64,000 nucleotides of DNA from Astragalus membranaceus (Eukaryota > Streptophyta > Magnoliopsida > Fabales > Fabaceae), in NCBI GenBank assembly GCA_039519185.1, contig CM076851.1:28846357-28910356 (forward strand), written 5' to 3'. The notes beneath the pieces are model-generated. The model searched no databases. It was not told where the DNA came from and saw only the letters and a list, made by a program, of their open reading frames with translations. Position numbers and translations under genes: made by a program. Of this stretch, positions 1-10,217 are shown piece by piece; position 1 is the first letter of the stretch; each line of letters opens with the position of its first letter.

Positions 1-195
1 TCCGTGCCTAAGTTGATCGTTTCAGCTGATTCCTCGTGGGGTTCGATTATTTTTTCCTCTTGTTCCATCATTCTCATTAACTCTGGAGGGGTTTCCCAAT
101 TATCTTCAACATCTTCCTCAGTTTGATTGATGGGGTGATCAAAGTTACAATATGGATTATTGGCGTTGTTATTTTCAAAGACATTTTTTTCGGAT
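1..195 (-). CDS. Ogre pol, N-terminal start (partial)
   Basis: After a good splice acceptor (TGCAG, complement of 196-200) the minus strand stays open to the window edge. The frame begins S-E-K-N-V-F-E-N and continues through E-D-N-W-E-T-P-P-E-L, then E-Q-E-E-K-I-I-E-P-H-E-E and ends E-T-I-N-L-G-T. This acidic stretch with an E-P-H-E-E core resembles the segment that precedes the reverse transcriptase in Ogre pol proteins. The catalytic domains are off the left edge. It is not a separate gene; it is the downstream exon of the gag-pro-pol unit. Confidence 0.65.
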
Positions 196-393
196 CTGCA
201 TTAGTGTAAATTAACGGAATAAAAACGAAAGAAAGAAAAAAAAAGAAGCGAATGTAACAAGAAAAGAAAAACGAGAGTTTATTGGGAACTGAAATAACGT
301 TGCATTGATATTAATACTGAAAGGAAAACATGCGTGCCCGAATGAAATATCCTAAGGCCTTGGGCAGAGCCAGAGGGTTACATTATAGAAACA
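196..393 (-). other. putative Ogre intron between protease and pol
   Basis: Between the gag-pro stop (394) and the pol frame there is about 200 bases with stops in all frames. On the minus strand it ends in a long pyrimidine-rich tract followed by ACTAATGCAG, a strong plant branch and acceptor context. Ogre elements are known to splice an intron at this place. The donor was not fixed by eye and may lie inside the last codons of the gag-pro ORF. Confidence 0.6.
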
Positions 394-3300
394 TTACTTT
401 GAACTAAAAACCACAGGAAAATCAACGATCTCCCAATTCTTGAGCCTTTTGTTTGCAGGACAAGGGCGTACAAGACTGACGACGCCTTCTTCGGCGTTTA
501 GATCGTCCTCAACTGCGGCGATCTGATTGGGGTTCAACATTCCCGCACTCCGAAAGCTTTCCTTGATGTCGCAGATGGTGATCCTCTTCGTATTTGGCAC
601 CCTATCCTCGAGCCTGGCTAACCTCCGCTCCTTCTTTTCCTCTACAATCCTTCTCTTGTCAGTGCGATTGGGCCGATATCCTATCCCATGTCTATCTTTG
701 TTCTCCTCTGGCTGTATTGGCGTCAGGATCCCCTGTCCAGTTTTTCCCAAGCCTCCTCCAGCTTGGTAGCCTTTTCCTAACATGAACTTAGCAACCATCA
801 CGGCAGTTTTGGATAGCTTGGGTTCTAACATAGCAGATGTATTGGCGATTTCCAATGCTTGGAAGGCAGTCTCGAGAGACTCTTCAGCAGCCTCAATGTA
901 GCGAGTGGGAGCGGACTTATTTATCAGCATTTCTTCCTCACCGAAAATAACCACCAGCTTATTGTTGACTATGAACTTGAGCTTCTGGTGTAAAGAAGAG
1001 GGAACTGCCCCTGCCGAGTGGATCCATGGCCTCCCCAAGAGACAACTGTAGGATGGGGCAATGTCCATTATCTGGAAGGTCACCACGAAGTGCTCCGGAC
1101 CTACTTGCACAGGTAAGTCCATTTCTCCGATGACTTCCCTTTTTGATCCGTCAAAGGCCCTGACTAGTATGGAGCTTGGTCTCATGTATGAACAGTCCAC
1201 ATCTAATTTCTCCATGGTTGATCTGGGTAATACATTCAAAGATGAACCATTGTCAATGAGTACCCGAGCAAGAGAGTAATCTCCACACTTCACCGATATG
1301 TGTAGGGCCTTGTTGTGCCCCCTTCCTTCAGTTGGAATCTCATCATCAGTAAAGGTGAGATAATTACTTGCAACAAGGTTTCCGACGATCCCATCAAATT
1401 GGCCGACGGAGATGTCATGAGCGACATGGGCCTCATTCAATACTTTTGTTAATGCTGCACGATGGGCATCGGAACTGAGCAATAATGACAACAGAGATAT
1501 CTTTGCGGGAGTTTGGTTCAGTTGATCAACCACCTTATACTCGCTTTGTCTCATAAGCTTCAGAAATTCACTGGCTTCTTGCTCGGATAACGTCTTCTTT
1601 CCTGCATTCTTATCGACAGGTTCCTGCTCTATGCTTTTGCCCTTACGGGTTCGTTCCTCCCCTTCTTTTGTTCGGTCTTCACTAGGCCCTCCAGGGGTAT
1701 AGAAACGTCCACTTCGAGTCATCCCACCGGTCCCTGAGATGTTAATGACATCAGGGGTAGTCTGAACTTTCACATCGTAACTCCACGGGACTGCATTGGT
1801 GCTTTTAAAGGGAAAAGGGACTGGCACTTGAATAGTGATTGGTTTAGGTACAGCGGTGGTTAGCTTTGTGTCCCTTTTGTAATGGATTTCCAGTGGTTTC
1901 CGGATACTCTTGCTCTGTTCAATGCTTGACTGGAGAGTCGACACGCCTTCTTCTTCCTTTTGAAGACCTATTTGTATTATGTGTCGGTCTAACAAGTCTT
2001 GCAGGATTGGCTTGAATGCTTCATAGGCCCCGACACAAAGGGGAATAGCACACGAGCCCTTTCCGGTACATCCCTTCATGATGATTCCGAAGTGACACAA
2101 ATCAACATGGATGAGGTCCAGGGGTGTGACAATGTCCTCCACCTTTCTGACCAATAATTGCCCCTCAACATTCTCAATGGCATTGACGGAGGGTTTCCCG
2201 TGCCCCGGCAGAGGGTTAGTGGCAACATTCGGACCATCTTCTGCGAAGCTTAACCATTTAGATTCAATTAAGTCTTGTACTACATATTTCAATGCCTTGC
2301 AATTTTCTGTTGAATGGCCAACCGCCCCAGCGTGGAATCCACAGCTAGCCTCTGGGTCATAGCTCCTAGGGAAAGGAGGTTGAAGGGGTCTCATTGGACG
2401 GGGAGTGATCAAGTTGTGACTGATGAGGTGATTGAATAGGTCCGTGTATGACATGGGTATTGGGTCGAAATTGGCGGGCTTTCTTTCTTGGTAGTTTTGT
2501 GGTCTATAGCCTGGGTTGACTTGGTGAGGTGGGGCTTGTGGTGTTTGAGTAGGTATTTGTAAAGTCTGTCGGGGGTTGTTGTAGGGAGGCTTTCCTGATC
2601 CAGAGATGGCATTGGTTTCTCCGTCTTTCTTTTTAGGGAAACCTGGGAAAGGCCTTTTCTGATTGCTGGTTCCAGCGGGGCTATATGCAATCTTCCCGTT
2701 TCTCCATCCATTCTCTAATCTTTCTCCGATGACGATCATATCTGAAAAGTTCGAAGACACGCTCCCAATCAACCTGTCGTAGAAAGGTGTTTGAAGAGTA
2801 TCCATGAACATTGATACCATCTCTTTTTCTAACAAAGGTGGTACCACCTGTGCAGCCAAACCTCTCCAGCGTTGGGCATATTCTTTGAAGGACTCATTGT
2901 CTCTCTTCGTCATGCTCTGCAGCTGTGTTCTATCGGGAGCCATCTCAATGTTATATTTGTATTGCCTTAAAAATGCATCGGCTAGGTCTTTCAGGCATCT
3001 GATATGGGCACGTTCTAATTGCATGTACCAGCTCGAAGCTGCCCCAGACAGACTATCTTGGAAGTAGTGGATGAGCAATTTGTCGTCGTGAGCAAACGCC
3101 GCCATTCTCCTGCAGTACATGGTTAAGTGGCTTACAGGGCAAGTCGACCCTCTGTACTTGTCGAAGTCTGCCACCTTAAATTTTGGAGGGATGACCACGT
3201 TAGGGACGAGGCACAAGTCATAAGCATCTCTCGCACCAACATTGGATCCCTCAACTGCTCTCAACCTTTCCTCAAGCATTTGTAGTTTGTCTTGGGCTTG

Positions 3301-3993
3301 AGGGTTCTCCATAGAGTGATTGTGAGGGAGCCCACTCATACCATAGTAAGGATGGATCATCGGAACTATGGCTGGGTTCACATTTGGGGTATGTGAATGA
3401 GTGGGATTCCTGAGGTTGGAACCTTGAGCTTGAGCGTCAACTATCGGCGATGGAGGGCAGCCAAGTGGGAGTCTTTGTGGTATGACGACGGGGGTCGGGT
3501 TTTGAACTTGCGGTCCCCCCGGATTACCATTGTGACCCGTTGGTGTAAGCTGTTGTTGGCACGCGACTCCTGAGGGACCGTCTTCTGGACTAGCATTGAC
3601 TGTCGGAGGTGTGTAACCTTGTGGAAGTCCGTAAGGAGGCCATATGTAACCCTGGTCATTAGTCCCAGTGGGGGGCACTGTATGCGGGATCCCGAGTCCA
3701 TTGGGAGGAGGAGGGTTGGTAACTTGATTTTCCGTATTCCCAGCGGAGACATCTTCACTTGTGTCTTTGTCCCTCAGAGTTTGTAAGACCTTTAAGATTT
3801 CAGCCATCTGTTCTTTCATCCCATCTATTTCTGCCCTAAGCTCTTGATTGCCTAGGTCTTGGGGTGGATTGCCTTGATCCAGGATATCTTGAGGCGGATT
3901 GTCCTGATTTTCTTCCATGTTTCTGGCCTGAGAACGAGTCCAATAGCGATGTTGACGCACCAGCTTGTCTTTTACTCTCTGTTGGTGGGACAC
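394..3993 (-). CDS. Ogre gag-protease polyprotein
   Basis: A 1199-residue ORF on the minus strand. Residues about 90-230 are proline-, glycine- and asparagine-rich. A retrotransposon gag domain covers about 275-410 and contains the W-Y-M-Q-L and Y-A-Q-R-W motifs. A C-G-F-H...G-H-S-T-E-N-C cluster near 555 resembles a divergent zinc knuckle. The aspartic protease lies near 895-1000; its active site reads L-I-D-N-G-S-S-L-N-V-L-P, with N in place of the usual T or S after the catalytic D, a form I have seen in this lineage. A G-patch domain (G-Y-Q-A-G-G-G-L-G-K) lies near 1075-1115. The protein builds the particle and processes the polyprotein. The ORF ends in a stop just ahead of the putative intron, so unspliced RNA would give gag-pro only. 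Confidence 0.92.
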   Translation of the reverse strand: MSHQQRVKDKLVRQHRYWTRSQARNMEENQDNPPQDILDQGNPPQDLGNQELRAEIDGMKEQMAEILKVLQTLRDKDTSEDVSAGNTENQVTNPPPPNGLGIPHTVPPTGTNDQGYIWPPYGLPQGYTPPTVNASPEDGPSGVACQQQLTPTGHNGNPGGPQVQNPTPVVIPQRLPLGCPPSPIVDAQAQGSNLRNPTHSHTPNVNPAIVPMIHPYYGMSGLPHNHSMENPQAQDKLQMLEERLRAVEGSNVGARDAYDLCLVPNVVIPPKFKVADFDKYRGSTCPVSHLTMYCRRMAAFAHDDKLLIHYFQDSLSGAASSWYMQLERAHIRCLKDLADAFLRQYKYNIEMAPDRTQLQSMTKRDNESFKEYAQRWRGLAAQVVPPLLEKEMVSMFMDTLQTPFYDRLIGSVSSNFSDMIVIGERLENGWRNGKIAYSPAGTSNQKRPFPGFPKKKDGETNAISGSGKPPYNNPRQTLQIPTQTPQAPPHQVNPGYRPQNYQERKPANFDPIPMSYTDLFNHLISHNLITPRPMRPLQPPFPRSYDPEASCGFHAGAVGHSTENCKALKYVVQDLIESKWLSFAEDGPNVATNPLPGHGKPSVNAIENVEGQLLVRKVEDIVTPLDLIHVDLCHFGIIMKGCTGKGSCAIPLCVGAYEAFKPILQDLLDRHIIQIGLQKEEEGVSTLQSSIEQSKSIRKPLEIHYKRDTKLTTAVPKPITIQVPVPFPFKSTNAVPWSYDVKVQTTPDVINISGTGGMTRSGRFYTPGGPSEDRTKEGEERTRKGKSIEQEPVDKNAGKKTLSEQEASEFLKLMRQSEYKVVDQLNQTPAKISLLSLLLSSDAHRAALTKVLNEAHVAHDISVGQFDGIVGNLVASNYLTFTDDEIPTEGRGHNKALHISVKCGDYSLARVLIDNGSSLNVLPRSTMEKLDVDCSYMRPSSILVRAFDGSKREVIGEMDLPVQVGPEHFVVTFQIMDIAPSYSCLLGRPWIHSAGAVPSSLHQKLKFIVNNKLVVIFGEEEMLINKSAPTRYIEAAEESLETAFQALEIANTSAMLEPKLSKTAVMVAKFMLGKGYQAGGGLGKTGQGILTPIQPEENKDRHGIGYRPNRTDKRRIVEEKKERRLARLEDRVPNTKRITICDIKESFRSAGMLNPNQIAAVEDDLNAEEGVVSLVRPCPANKRLKNWEIVDFPVVFSSK

Positions 3994-4235
3994 ATGTTAT
4001 GAGTATATGTATGAGTATATGAATGGATGAAAATGCGAATGATGCATGTGTGCATGAGTCTTATTGTTTTAGGTCGGGAATTGCAAGCGCATCCTGATTT
4101 GTCATAAGTACACAGATTAAAGTTCCACAATATTTTCAAGATAAAGGATCAGCATATGAGACAAACAAATTTCATTGATGGAGGAAAGTACAACATTTTG
4201 GAAATAAAACTTCGAAAAGAAAAGTACAATGTTCT

Positions 4236-6287
4236 TTAAATACATATGGCTTTCATTTTTCCACTCCTCCCTCTTTTTCTACTAGTAGCGCTGCCAGCCT
4301 TCTCCCGGAGTTCGGCAATCAGAACCTCGCAAAACTCCATGAATTTGGAAACTTGGACCGGGGTGTTAAACGGGTGCATTGCCGCGTTAGCCTCCTTTAG
4401 ACGTTTGGGGATTCCTACGATAGCTCGATCAGCCAGCCATGCCAACTTTGAGAATCTGTCTTTCCAGTATAAGCTTTCATTCTTCAACTCTATGAAGACT
4501 TCATGGTTTTCTATCTTGCTGACCAACTCCACGAAGCGGTTCTCCCAATAGATGCTTTCTGTCTTCAGCTGGTGGTAGACCTCCTCTTGATATCTGATAT
4601 GGTCGTTCAGCTCGTCAGATTTTTCATGCTCCCTTCTTAAGGCTTGCTGGTATTCTCGGAGTATCTCTTCAATGGTATCCTTATCCTGCTTGATACTTTT
4701 CACTTGCTCTTCAAACTCGGCTGCCATCATCCGGGACTCTCTCTTTGATACCATTAGCAGGCTCTGTGCGGTCTTTTCAGCCATCATTGATTCTTCCCAT
4801 AACTTTTTCCACTTGTATGTATCATCGATGGCTTGGTCCATTTTCAGGTTGCAACGTTTTATTTCCTCTTTCGCCCCTCTTAGGTACCTTTGAACCTCTA
4901 GTTTGTTCTTTTGTTCAATCTTGAGCTGCTTGCGGCTGTCTTCAATGGTCACTGACTTACTTGCGTTCTCTTCCTCCAACTTCTGGTTCTTTAGGAGCAC
5001 TTTCTCTAACTCTGCCTGCAAGCCCTTCTTTTCTTCCTCGGCTTTTGACAATGCCATTTTAAGCTTATCTAAATCTTCAACAGTGGGAAGGGTAGGTTCA
5101 GGTATTTCTTCCTCAACCCATAGTGCACTTTGGTAAGGCAATTGGGTGTCTTGGATCCTCTTTTGGAGCCATTGGCGAAAGGTGGTTTCCTTATCGCCAC
5201 TCTTCTTAGTAAGCTCTTGTCCCTTGCGGACGACCATATTCCATGCTTGAGAAATCTTCCGGAGCATGTCAACCTCTTTTGGGCTTCCTTCATGGAGGTA
5301 AAAAGGGATTAACATGTCTTCGGTGGGCGGATTTCGCATGGGGTACCCCAGCTGTCTTAGGGTCAGAGAAGGATTGTAATTTATGCATCCTCTTGTCCCC
5401 ATGAGCGGGACGTTTTGAAAGTTTCCGCATTGAAAAACTACTGTGGGCCTCTCTTTCCACCATGATGGGTGCCAACGAACCTTATGTTCATGAAGGCCCC
5501 CCAGCACTTGCAACCATTCACCAGTGTTCATTGTCTTCACATCACACCCTTTGGCGTCTTCAATTGGGCCTTCTACTCTGACTTTGTTAACGAAAGCATG
5601 GGTGAGAAGCCAAACATACAAGGCGTGCAGGCAGCAAGATATCCTTTTTCCCCTTAGCTCACTATAATGAGTGAAAGTACAGTAAGCGTCTGCAAGCATG
5701 GCTGGAATCGGATCCTTGAAGGATAAGAAGACGCCAATAGCTGTTGTGTCCACATATCTTTCAAGGCGTGGAAATAGGACAATGCCAAAGATAGTCAAAG
5801 CTAACACCTGCTTAAAAGGACCCCAATTTCTAGCGTCGGCGAAGGATTTCATTTGGCCTTCCAGATACTCTTGTGGGAATCCTGCAATGCCATTTCGATT
5901 TTTCTTCCGGAGCTTCAAGTTCTCTTTGCTGGTTTGTAACATTGAGGCGAGCTTCTCATCTGTGTAGTATTGTCCCTGGTACTGGTAGGGTCCATTGTCT
6001 TGTTGAGGAAAGCCGAAGATCTGCGTATATTCTTCCAGGGTAGGTGCCATCTGGAAATTTTTGAAGGTGAAGCATCTTAATGAAGAGTCGTAGAACTGGC
6101 TCAAAGCGGCAATGGCATCCGTTTGCACGTCCAATTGTAGTAATATAATAATCTTCCCATACACTCTATCAAAAGACCTGCGCTCGATGGGCGGCAATCG
6201 ACCAGCACATTCCCTTAGACTCGTCAGATTAGGCTGCTTCACTATAGGGTAGTTCAGAGTTTGGATTGCTTCACAGTTTGATCCCAT
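4236..6287 (-). CDS. Ogre ORF1 protein (function unknown)
   Basis: A 683-residue ORF between the leader and gag, in the position of the extra ORF1 that distinguishes Ogre elements. The N-terminal 380 residues form a globular region (conserved L-P-P-I-E-R-R-S-F and the F-G-F-P segment near residue 90), similar to a domain also seen in stand-alone plant proteins (the DUF7745 type, by recollection). Residues about 400-600 are rich in K, E and L with heptad-like spacing and should form a long coiled coil. The C-terminus is basic (R-K-R-G-R-S-G-K). The start at 6287 is the first ATG of the frame. The ORF is unbroken, unlike nearly all other element ORFs in the window. Role unknown; RNA or particle binding is only a guess. 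Confidence 0.85.
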   Translation of the reverse strand: MGSNCEAIQTLNYPIVKQPNLTSLRECAGRLPPIERRSFDRVYGKIIILLQLDVQTDAIAALSQFYDSSLRCFTFKNFQMAPTLEEYTQIFGFPQQDNGPYQYQGQYYTDEKLASMLQTSKENLKLRKKNRNGIAGFPQEYLEGQMKSFADARNWGPFKQVLALTIFGIVLFPRLERYVDTTAIGVFLSFKDPIPAMLADAYCTFTHYSELRGKRISCCLHALYVWLLTHAFVNKVRVEGPIEDAKGCDVKTMNTGEWLQVLGGLHEHKVRWHPSWWKERPTVVFQCGNFQNVPLMGTRGCINYNPSLTLRQLGYPMRNPPTEDMLIPFYLHEGSPKEVDMLRKISQAWNMVVRKGQELTKKSGDKETTFRQWLQKRIQDTQLPYQSALWVEEEIPEPTLPTVEDLDKLKMALSKAEEEKKGLQAELEKVLLKNQKLEEENASKSVTIEDSRKQLKIEQKNKLEVQRYLRGAKEEIKRCNLKMDQAIDDTYKWKKLWEESMMAEKTAQSLLMVSKRESRMMAAEFEEQVKSIKQDKDTIEEILREYQQALRREHEKSDELNDHIRYQEEVYHQLKTESIYWENRFVELVSKIENHEVFIELKNESLYWKDRFSKLAWLADRAIVGIPKRLKEANAAMHPFNTPVQVSKFMEFCEVLIAELREKAGSATSRKRGRSGKMKAICI

Positions 6288-7090
6288 ATTGCCTTGCTTA
6301 TGACAAAACTTTCGAACCTCTTACAATTCCCGGCAAACCTAAATGAGATGAATAGCATGCAATGTGAGGATTTTTTGTATTTTTTGTGAAATAATGATGA
6401 TGTATGATGAATTAAAGAAAGACGTTACATGCGTTAATAAAAGCATATTTTGGTGATTCAAATTTTGAGAAACATTAACCATGTCACATAAAATATGTAA
6501 AGGGCAAAAGAATAAATGGTTTTCATTGTTTGATTTTTTTTTGAAAGATAAAAAGTTTTTTTTTTTTTTGCAGCGGGTAGGTGAATTGCTTTTGTGTCCT
6601 AAACAGGTTATGTCTTACATATAGGTCACGGTCTAGGGTCACTTATGTGATCAACCTCTCAGGTAGTTCTATTCACTTCCTCACAAAGGTTTCCAGAGCT
6701 AAAATCCCTTTCACGATATGACCCACAACGATAGCGAGCTACCTGGTGTGGGATGCCGCGAAAGAGCATACTCTGGTTGAGATTTTCATGAGAGTCAGAC
6801 AGATAAATCCAGAATGACTGTCACTAATCATCTCCGCTCGTCCTAAGTTATTTTTCAGACCCGGGTATAGGGCCCCACTCAGAAGTGTGTGAATAAATAG
6901 GTGTAGGTGATGTGTGTGATATAAGCAACCTAAACTACCCAGACTGCAAAAGCAAACAGATAGCAATATAAAAGTCTTCTACCCTAAGGTTTAATATGCG
7001 AATATAAAGACTAAGGGTAAATAAAGTACTAAACTAACAAATAATTTACACATTTAATTAAATTAGGCTTGACCCTCTAAAAAAAAAGAG
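6288..7090 (-). other. untranslated leader of the Ogre element
   Basis: This stretch lies between the primer binding site and ORF1 and has no credible gene. It carries one stem-loop at 6793-6819 (AGTCA paired with TGACT) whose loop resembles the repeated hairpins of the LTR. It also holds poly-T runs on the plus strand near 6535-6570. Confidence 0.6.
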
Positions 7091-7108
7091 TCCCCAGTGG
7101 AGTCGCCA
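7091..7108 (-). other. primer binding site (tRNA-Arg type)
   Basis: The minus strand reads TGGCGACTCCACTGGGGA two bases after the LTR end. It begins TGG, complementary to a tRNA CCA end, and matches the tRNA-Arg type site reported for Ogre elements. It fixes the element's orientation and the inner border of the LTR. Confidence 0.8.
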
Positions 7109-7420
7109 GCTGTAGCGACCGAAGAATCCGGAGGAGGGATCCTTCGTTGTTTTCGAACAATGGAGCCGCCATCAATATTTATTTTTAGGGAAACGTTGAA
7201 AAAAACCTTTGTTTTTGGGTTCGGGGGTCGATTAAGTGCGGGGAAGGTACTAGCACCCCACAACATCCTAAAAAAAGGTTACCTTTTAATTTAATGTGTA
7301 GAAAAATTAGTTTAAAGAAAACATTTTACTTACCCTTTTTGTTATTTGCAAAAAAAAACGGAAAGGAAGACTTAATAAAAATTTTAGTTTTTTTGCGCTC
7401 GACGGGAGTGGGCCCCCGCT

Positions 7421-7467
7421 CCTACGTATCTCCGGGTGCGATGGAGAAATCAAAGCTACGTAGTTCT
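7421..7467. other. conserved TACGTA double hairpin
   Basis: CTACGTA at 7422-7428 pairs with TACGTAG at 7457-7463. Inside it TCTCC (7429-7433) pairs with GGAGA (7443-7447). The same arrangement recurs in every Ogre-like LTR of the window with stem changes on both sides. Confidence 0.65.
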
Positions 7468-7539
7468 TGGGTAGAAAATATTTGTGTGTTGGTATTTTTT
7501 TTATTTTTTTGAAAAGCTTGGGAAAACTAGAGGCCGTTC

Positions 7540-7873
7540 ATGGTGACCAAACAGATAAATCCCGAGTGGTCGTCATTAATGGCTTATTCGGAAAAGAAGG
7601 TATTTACAACGTTCAAACGAGCGAGGCCCAGAGTGACCGCTATAGACAACCGGTTTGTGATTGAGCGTTTGTACGTTTGAAAACGTGCTTACCGGGAAGC
7701 GCGATAAAAAAGGAGTCAAAATTATGTTTGTATTTTATTAACTAAAAAAGAAGTTTAGGCGGATGTTTGCGACGATCAAACGAGTAACCTCAGAGTGATC
7801 ACCGCTACTAATCCGCTGTGAAAAAAGGAAGGTTAGTCCTAACGGTCAAACAAGCAAGGCTCAGAGTGACCAC
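7540..7873. repeat. array of four covarying stem-loops in the LTR
   Basis: Four degenerate units are visible. The third pairs GATCA with TGATC (7772-7802) and the fourth GGTCA with TGACC (7840-7873), around conserved sequence of the form AAACnAGCAAGGCTCAGAG. Units 1 and 2 (about 7540-7575 and 7608-7640) are weaker. The family is described under 39541-40256. Confidence 0.6.
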
Positions 7874-8119
7874 TAGTAACAACCTATTTTTTTTACGCGA
7901 ATTCGATTATTGAAAAAAAGAAAAAAAAAAGAAAAACGGTTTGGAAGCATCACGTTGTGAACAAAAGCGGAATAGGTGATAAAAGGGGGGGTGCAAATAA
8001 TAAAGGAGTTGTATTAAAAAAGGAGGTGTGAATAGCGTTTTGACGCTAGAGGCAGCCGTTGAGGGTGCGAGTAGCGTTTTGACGCTAAAAAACGGTTGAT
8101 TGATTTCTTTTTTACTATT

Positions 8120-9120
8120 CTACCCTAGAACACGTGATTCTTGAAGCGCTTTTTTTCTTAAAAAACAGAACCTAGACTAAACAAGCCTGGTGTTTTGAAA
8201 ACGGATTATGGAGAATAATTCTTTTGTTTTTTTTTGTTGTCATAGTTATTATTTAATAAAAGGGTGCCTTTTTACTTTTTTTTTTTGAAAGAGAGATTTT
8301 TGATATTATATATTTTTTAGAAAAGGGTAGTGACATTAGTAACCATTTCCTTTAAGAACATATTTTTTATATTTTTTTTTTAAAAAAAAGTTTATTTTTA
8401 TCCGAAAATTAGTAACCAAATAAGGAACACATTTTTTTATCACTTTTTAGGTTTATTTTAATCCGAAAATTAGTAACCATTTTTTAAAAAACAACATTTT
8501 TTTTTATCACTTTTTTTAATCCGAAAATGGCAACATCAAAAACATCAATAATAACAGCAACATATATATCTATAAAAACAGCAACTAAACTAAAAAAAAC
8601 AGCAATAATATGTTCAAGGAAAAAAAGCAACCAATATTTATAAAAACAGCAACTAATATTTATAAAAAGTCAATAACTAATATTTATAAAAAACAGCAAC
8701 TAATATAAAAAACATGACAACAACAAAAATAAAAACAGCAACTAATATTTTTTTAAAAAACGTGAACAACAATAATAGAAAAAATAAAAAAAAACGGTAT
8801 GACAGTAACATAAAAATGTGTCTAAAGTATTTACAGCAACTAAAATAACTAAATAAAAAAAGAGCAATAATAATATATAAAACGTTACAGCAAAATAAAT
8901 AGAAAGAAACAACGATAATATGCTAAAAAATTTACATTACAATACGTTGGGCAAAAAAAACGAGATCCGGTAATGTTGAAGAACAAAGCTTTCTTCTTCG
9001 GATTTCTCAATACAATAGAATTTTTTTTCTTAAAAACTAAGAAAACAAAATCTAGGAAGTAGAAAAAACAGAAAAAAAAAAAAGGGGAAGAACCTAAAAC
9101 AAGAAAAGTGAACAAGCCTC
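8120..9120. other. AT-rich, low-complexity part of the Ogre LTR
   Basis: Poly-A and poly-T runs with loose repeats of an AACAGCAACTAATATTT type unit (about 8560-8760). No gene is seen. Confidence 0.6.
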
Positions 9121-9145
9121 TCCTTTTCTTCGAAATCATGGCCTC

Positions 9146-9154
9146 CATTTATAC
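9146..9154 (-). promoter_or_regulatory. candidate LTR TATA box
   Basis: The minus strand reads AGTATAAATGGAGG. It is the best TATA match in the LTR, about 1.06 kb from its 5' end. The other Ogre-like element has a TATAAA at a similar depth (about 0.86 kb). Transcription would start near 9120 and leave about 2 kb of R-U5, which contains the hairpin arrays. Confidence 0.5.
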
Positions 9155-10217
9155 TAAGGGTGGTGTCTCTGTCTTCTTTTTTTCTTCTGAAAAGCTCCAT
9201 ACCTTGCACAGTAGTTTTTTCTTTTTTTGACCTGAGGAAGAACTTGACATGATAGAGTTGGTGAAGGTTTGAGAGAGGAGAGGTTTATGATGTTTTTTCT
9301 TTTGTCAGAGAGAGAGGGGTATGCGTGGGGATGGAGTGTGTGAGTGAAAAGAAAAATTTTGAGTGTGAGAGGAGAGAAAGAGGGAGAGGTATGGGTGATG
9401 TGAGGGAAGAGAAAAGAAAATGAGTGTGTGAGAGTGAGAGGGGGTGAGATCCGTGAGATGAGAGAGAGAAAGATGGAGTGTGTGAGTGTTGTGTGATGAG
9501 TGGATGAATGAGGGAGTGGGAAAGAGAGAAAGAGGGAGCGTGAGAGATGGGGAAAGAGAGAGAAAGAGAGAGACGTTGGAAGGGAGAGAGGGATGGAGGA
9601 GGCGTGTGGGAAGGGAGGAAATGATGTGGGGAAAGAGAAAGTGCAATGAATGGGAGAGAGAGAATTGCAAAAATCAAGGAGGGGGAGTTAATGGTGTGGG
9701 GTCGAATTTCAAGGGAGAGAGGTGGGGTGTGGCCGAATTTTAGGAGGGTTTTTGGGGATGAATGTGGCTGATTTTTTGGGTTAAGGGGGGAGTGAATGTG
9801 GCCACATTTTAGGGTTAAGGGGGGAATTGGGATTTTTAGGGTTTTGGTGAGTGGGGTGGCGAATTAGGGTTAGGAGAGGAGGGAGGGAAGAGTGTGTGAG
9901 TTGGGTTATGGGTTGTGGGTTGTGGGTTAGTGGTTATTTTTTTTTTTTGGGTTGGGTCATGCGAATTGGGCTAGCCATTTTTGCTGGGTTGGGTTTCCAT
10001 GACAGCACCTTATTATTTTTTAATAGACCCCCACTTCCTTCTTTGCTTATTTTTATTTCTTCACTTCTAATAAAAAATTTTCTTTCTTTTTTTTTTTTTT
10101 TAAAAAAAACTTATGGCAACCAAAATAAAATAATACATGGCATGAAAAAGAAAATTATTTTTGTTAAAAATAAATAAAAATTCTTATTTTTGGATAGGAC
10201 AAAATTAGGGTATTACA

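Larger units (their letters stand above)
1..10217 (-). mobile_element. Ogre-like Ty3/gypsy retrotransposon, 5' part (runs off left edge)
   Basis: Read on the minus strand, the order is 5' LTR (10217-7111), primer binding site (7108-7091), leader, an extra ORF1 (6287-4236), gag-protease (3993-394), a putative intron, then the start of pol (195-1). An additional ORF ahead of gag, an intron between protease and reverse transcriptase, and multi-kilobase LTRs are the published hallmarks of Ogre elements of the Tat lineage, best known in legumes. Both large ORFs are open over their whole length, which suggests a young insertion. The reverse transcriptase, RNase H, integrase and 3' LTR lie outside the window, so completeness and target duplication cannot be checked. 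Confidence 0.9.
7111..10217 (-). repeat. 5' LTR of the Ogre-like element
   Basis: On the plus strand the LTR starts TGTAGCGACC and ends GGGTATTACA, so the ends pair as TGTA...TACA. On the element strand it begins TGTAATACCCTAATTTTGTC, close to the start of the other Ogre-like LTRs here (TGTCATACCCCAATTTTG). Length is 3107 bp. A TATAAATGG motif (complement of 9146-9154) lies about 1.06 kb in. A CT-rich stretch on the element strand (about 9285-9680) makes spurious Ser/His/Leu-rich ORFs. Two structured blocks lie at 7421-7467 and 7540-7873. Confidence 0.88.

Noticed and set aside
9285..9677. Ser/His/Leu-rich ORFs of 121-130 codons on the minus strand
   Set aside because: They come from a CT-rich low-complexity stretch in the Ogre LTR and are open in several frames; no domain or codon pattern supports a gene.
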